DNA of 6,123 bases, taken from an uncultured Campylobacter sp. (GTDB lineage Bacteria > Campylobacterota > Campylobacteria > Campylobacterales > Campylobacteraceae). The position numbers were made by a program, and so were the translations under genes. The notes beneath the pieces are model-generated. The model had not been told where the DNA came from and ran no database searches. It was given only the letters and a program-made list of their open reading frames with translations. Each line of letters starts with the position of its first letter. Within the stretch, counting starts at the first letter, position 1. This document shows, in pieces, positions 5,964 to 6,123 of this stretch. Location: contig CALIWP010000126.1 in NCBI GenBank assembly GCA_938046705.1, positions 1-6,123 on the forward strand, read 5' to 3'.

Positions 5964-5968
5964 TTATA
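5963..5968 (-). promoter_or_regulatory. Predicted -10 box of the receptor gene
   Basis: On the minus strand CTATATAATTATG contains an exact TATAAT preceded by a T-rich stretch, typical of campylobacter vegetative promoters that lack a -35. Transcription would begin near 5956, about 33 bases before the ATG. The receptor thus appears to have its own promoter, separate from the ABC operon. Confidence 0.5.
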
Positions 5969-6086
5969 TAGAAAAATATTTGAATATTTCTTGATTTTCG
6001 TTTTTGACGCTAGAGAAGTTAAATTTGGTAAAAGTAAATTTTAGGCAAAAAGAGAATAGCCTGAATCGATACGTCAAATTTAAAAA

Positions 6087-6116
6087 CTCAAATTCGTATT
6101 TTCAAGGTGCGGGTCT
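6087..6116. repeat. Intergenic repeat copy, inverted partner at 3731-3760
   Basis: This is the second copy of the AGACCCGCACC-headed repeat, here on the minus strand. It lies about 160 bp upstream of the receptor start. No open frame with a ribosome site was seen in the rest of 5924-6123. Confidence 0.5.
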
Positions 6117-6123
6117 CGGTGGG

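Noticed and set aside
6004..6032. Plus-strand promoter beginning TTGACG
   Set aside because: At 17-base spacing the -10 position reads GGTAAA, and no plus-strand gene follows in the window.

Overview
The window looks like a chromosomal stretch of a Campylobacter of the showae/rectus/curvus kind. This is inferred from style, not from a database match: moderate GC in genes, very AT-rich gaps full of AAATTTGA-type words, TATAAT -10 boxes without a convincing -35, and AAGGA-type ribosome sites. All five recognisable genes are on the minus strand, so transcription runs from high to low coordinates.

Layout, in order of transcription. Positions 5924-6123 are an AT-rich upstream region with a candidate promoter and an ATGATA/TATCAT inverted repeat. 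Positions 4073-5923 encode an outer-membrane beta-barrel related to the TonB-dependent copper receptors (OprC/NosA type). It has a signal peptide and a complete barrel but no visible plug domain. Positions 3610-4072 are a 463-bp gap with a weak terminator, a 14-bp-arm hairpin flanked by direct repeats, a near-perfect 15-bp-arm palindrome immediately upstream of a TATAAT box, a hairpin at the predicted start of the leader, and repeated 13-bp words. Positions 3609-58 hold a compact four-gene operon: a Tat-exported NMT1/SsuA-type substrate-binding protein, its permease, its ATPase, and an NnrS-family 12-helix membrane protein. The junctions are a 4-bp overlap, a 6-bp gap and an 8-bp overlap, so the genes are almost certainly co-transcribed. 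The last 57 bases after nnrS hold no clear terminator.

Working model (inference): the barrel brings a small ligand, perhaps copper, a metal chelate or another cofactor precursor, across the outer membrane. The Tat-exported binding protein and ABC transporter take it across the inner membrane. The NnrS-like protein, from a family tied to nitric oxide stress and haem/copper, uses or protects the product. The substrate cannot be read from sequence; COG0715-type binding proteins are routinely mis-annotated as nitrate, sulfonate or taurine binders. The most notable features are the plug-less receptor and the paired GATTTAAATC operator-like palindrome at the ABC operon promoter.
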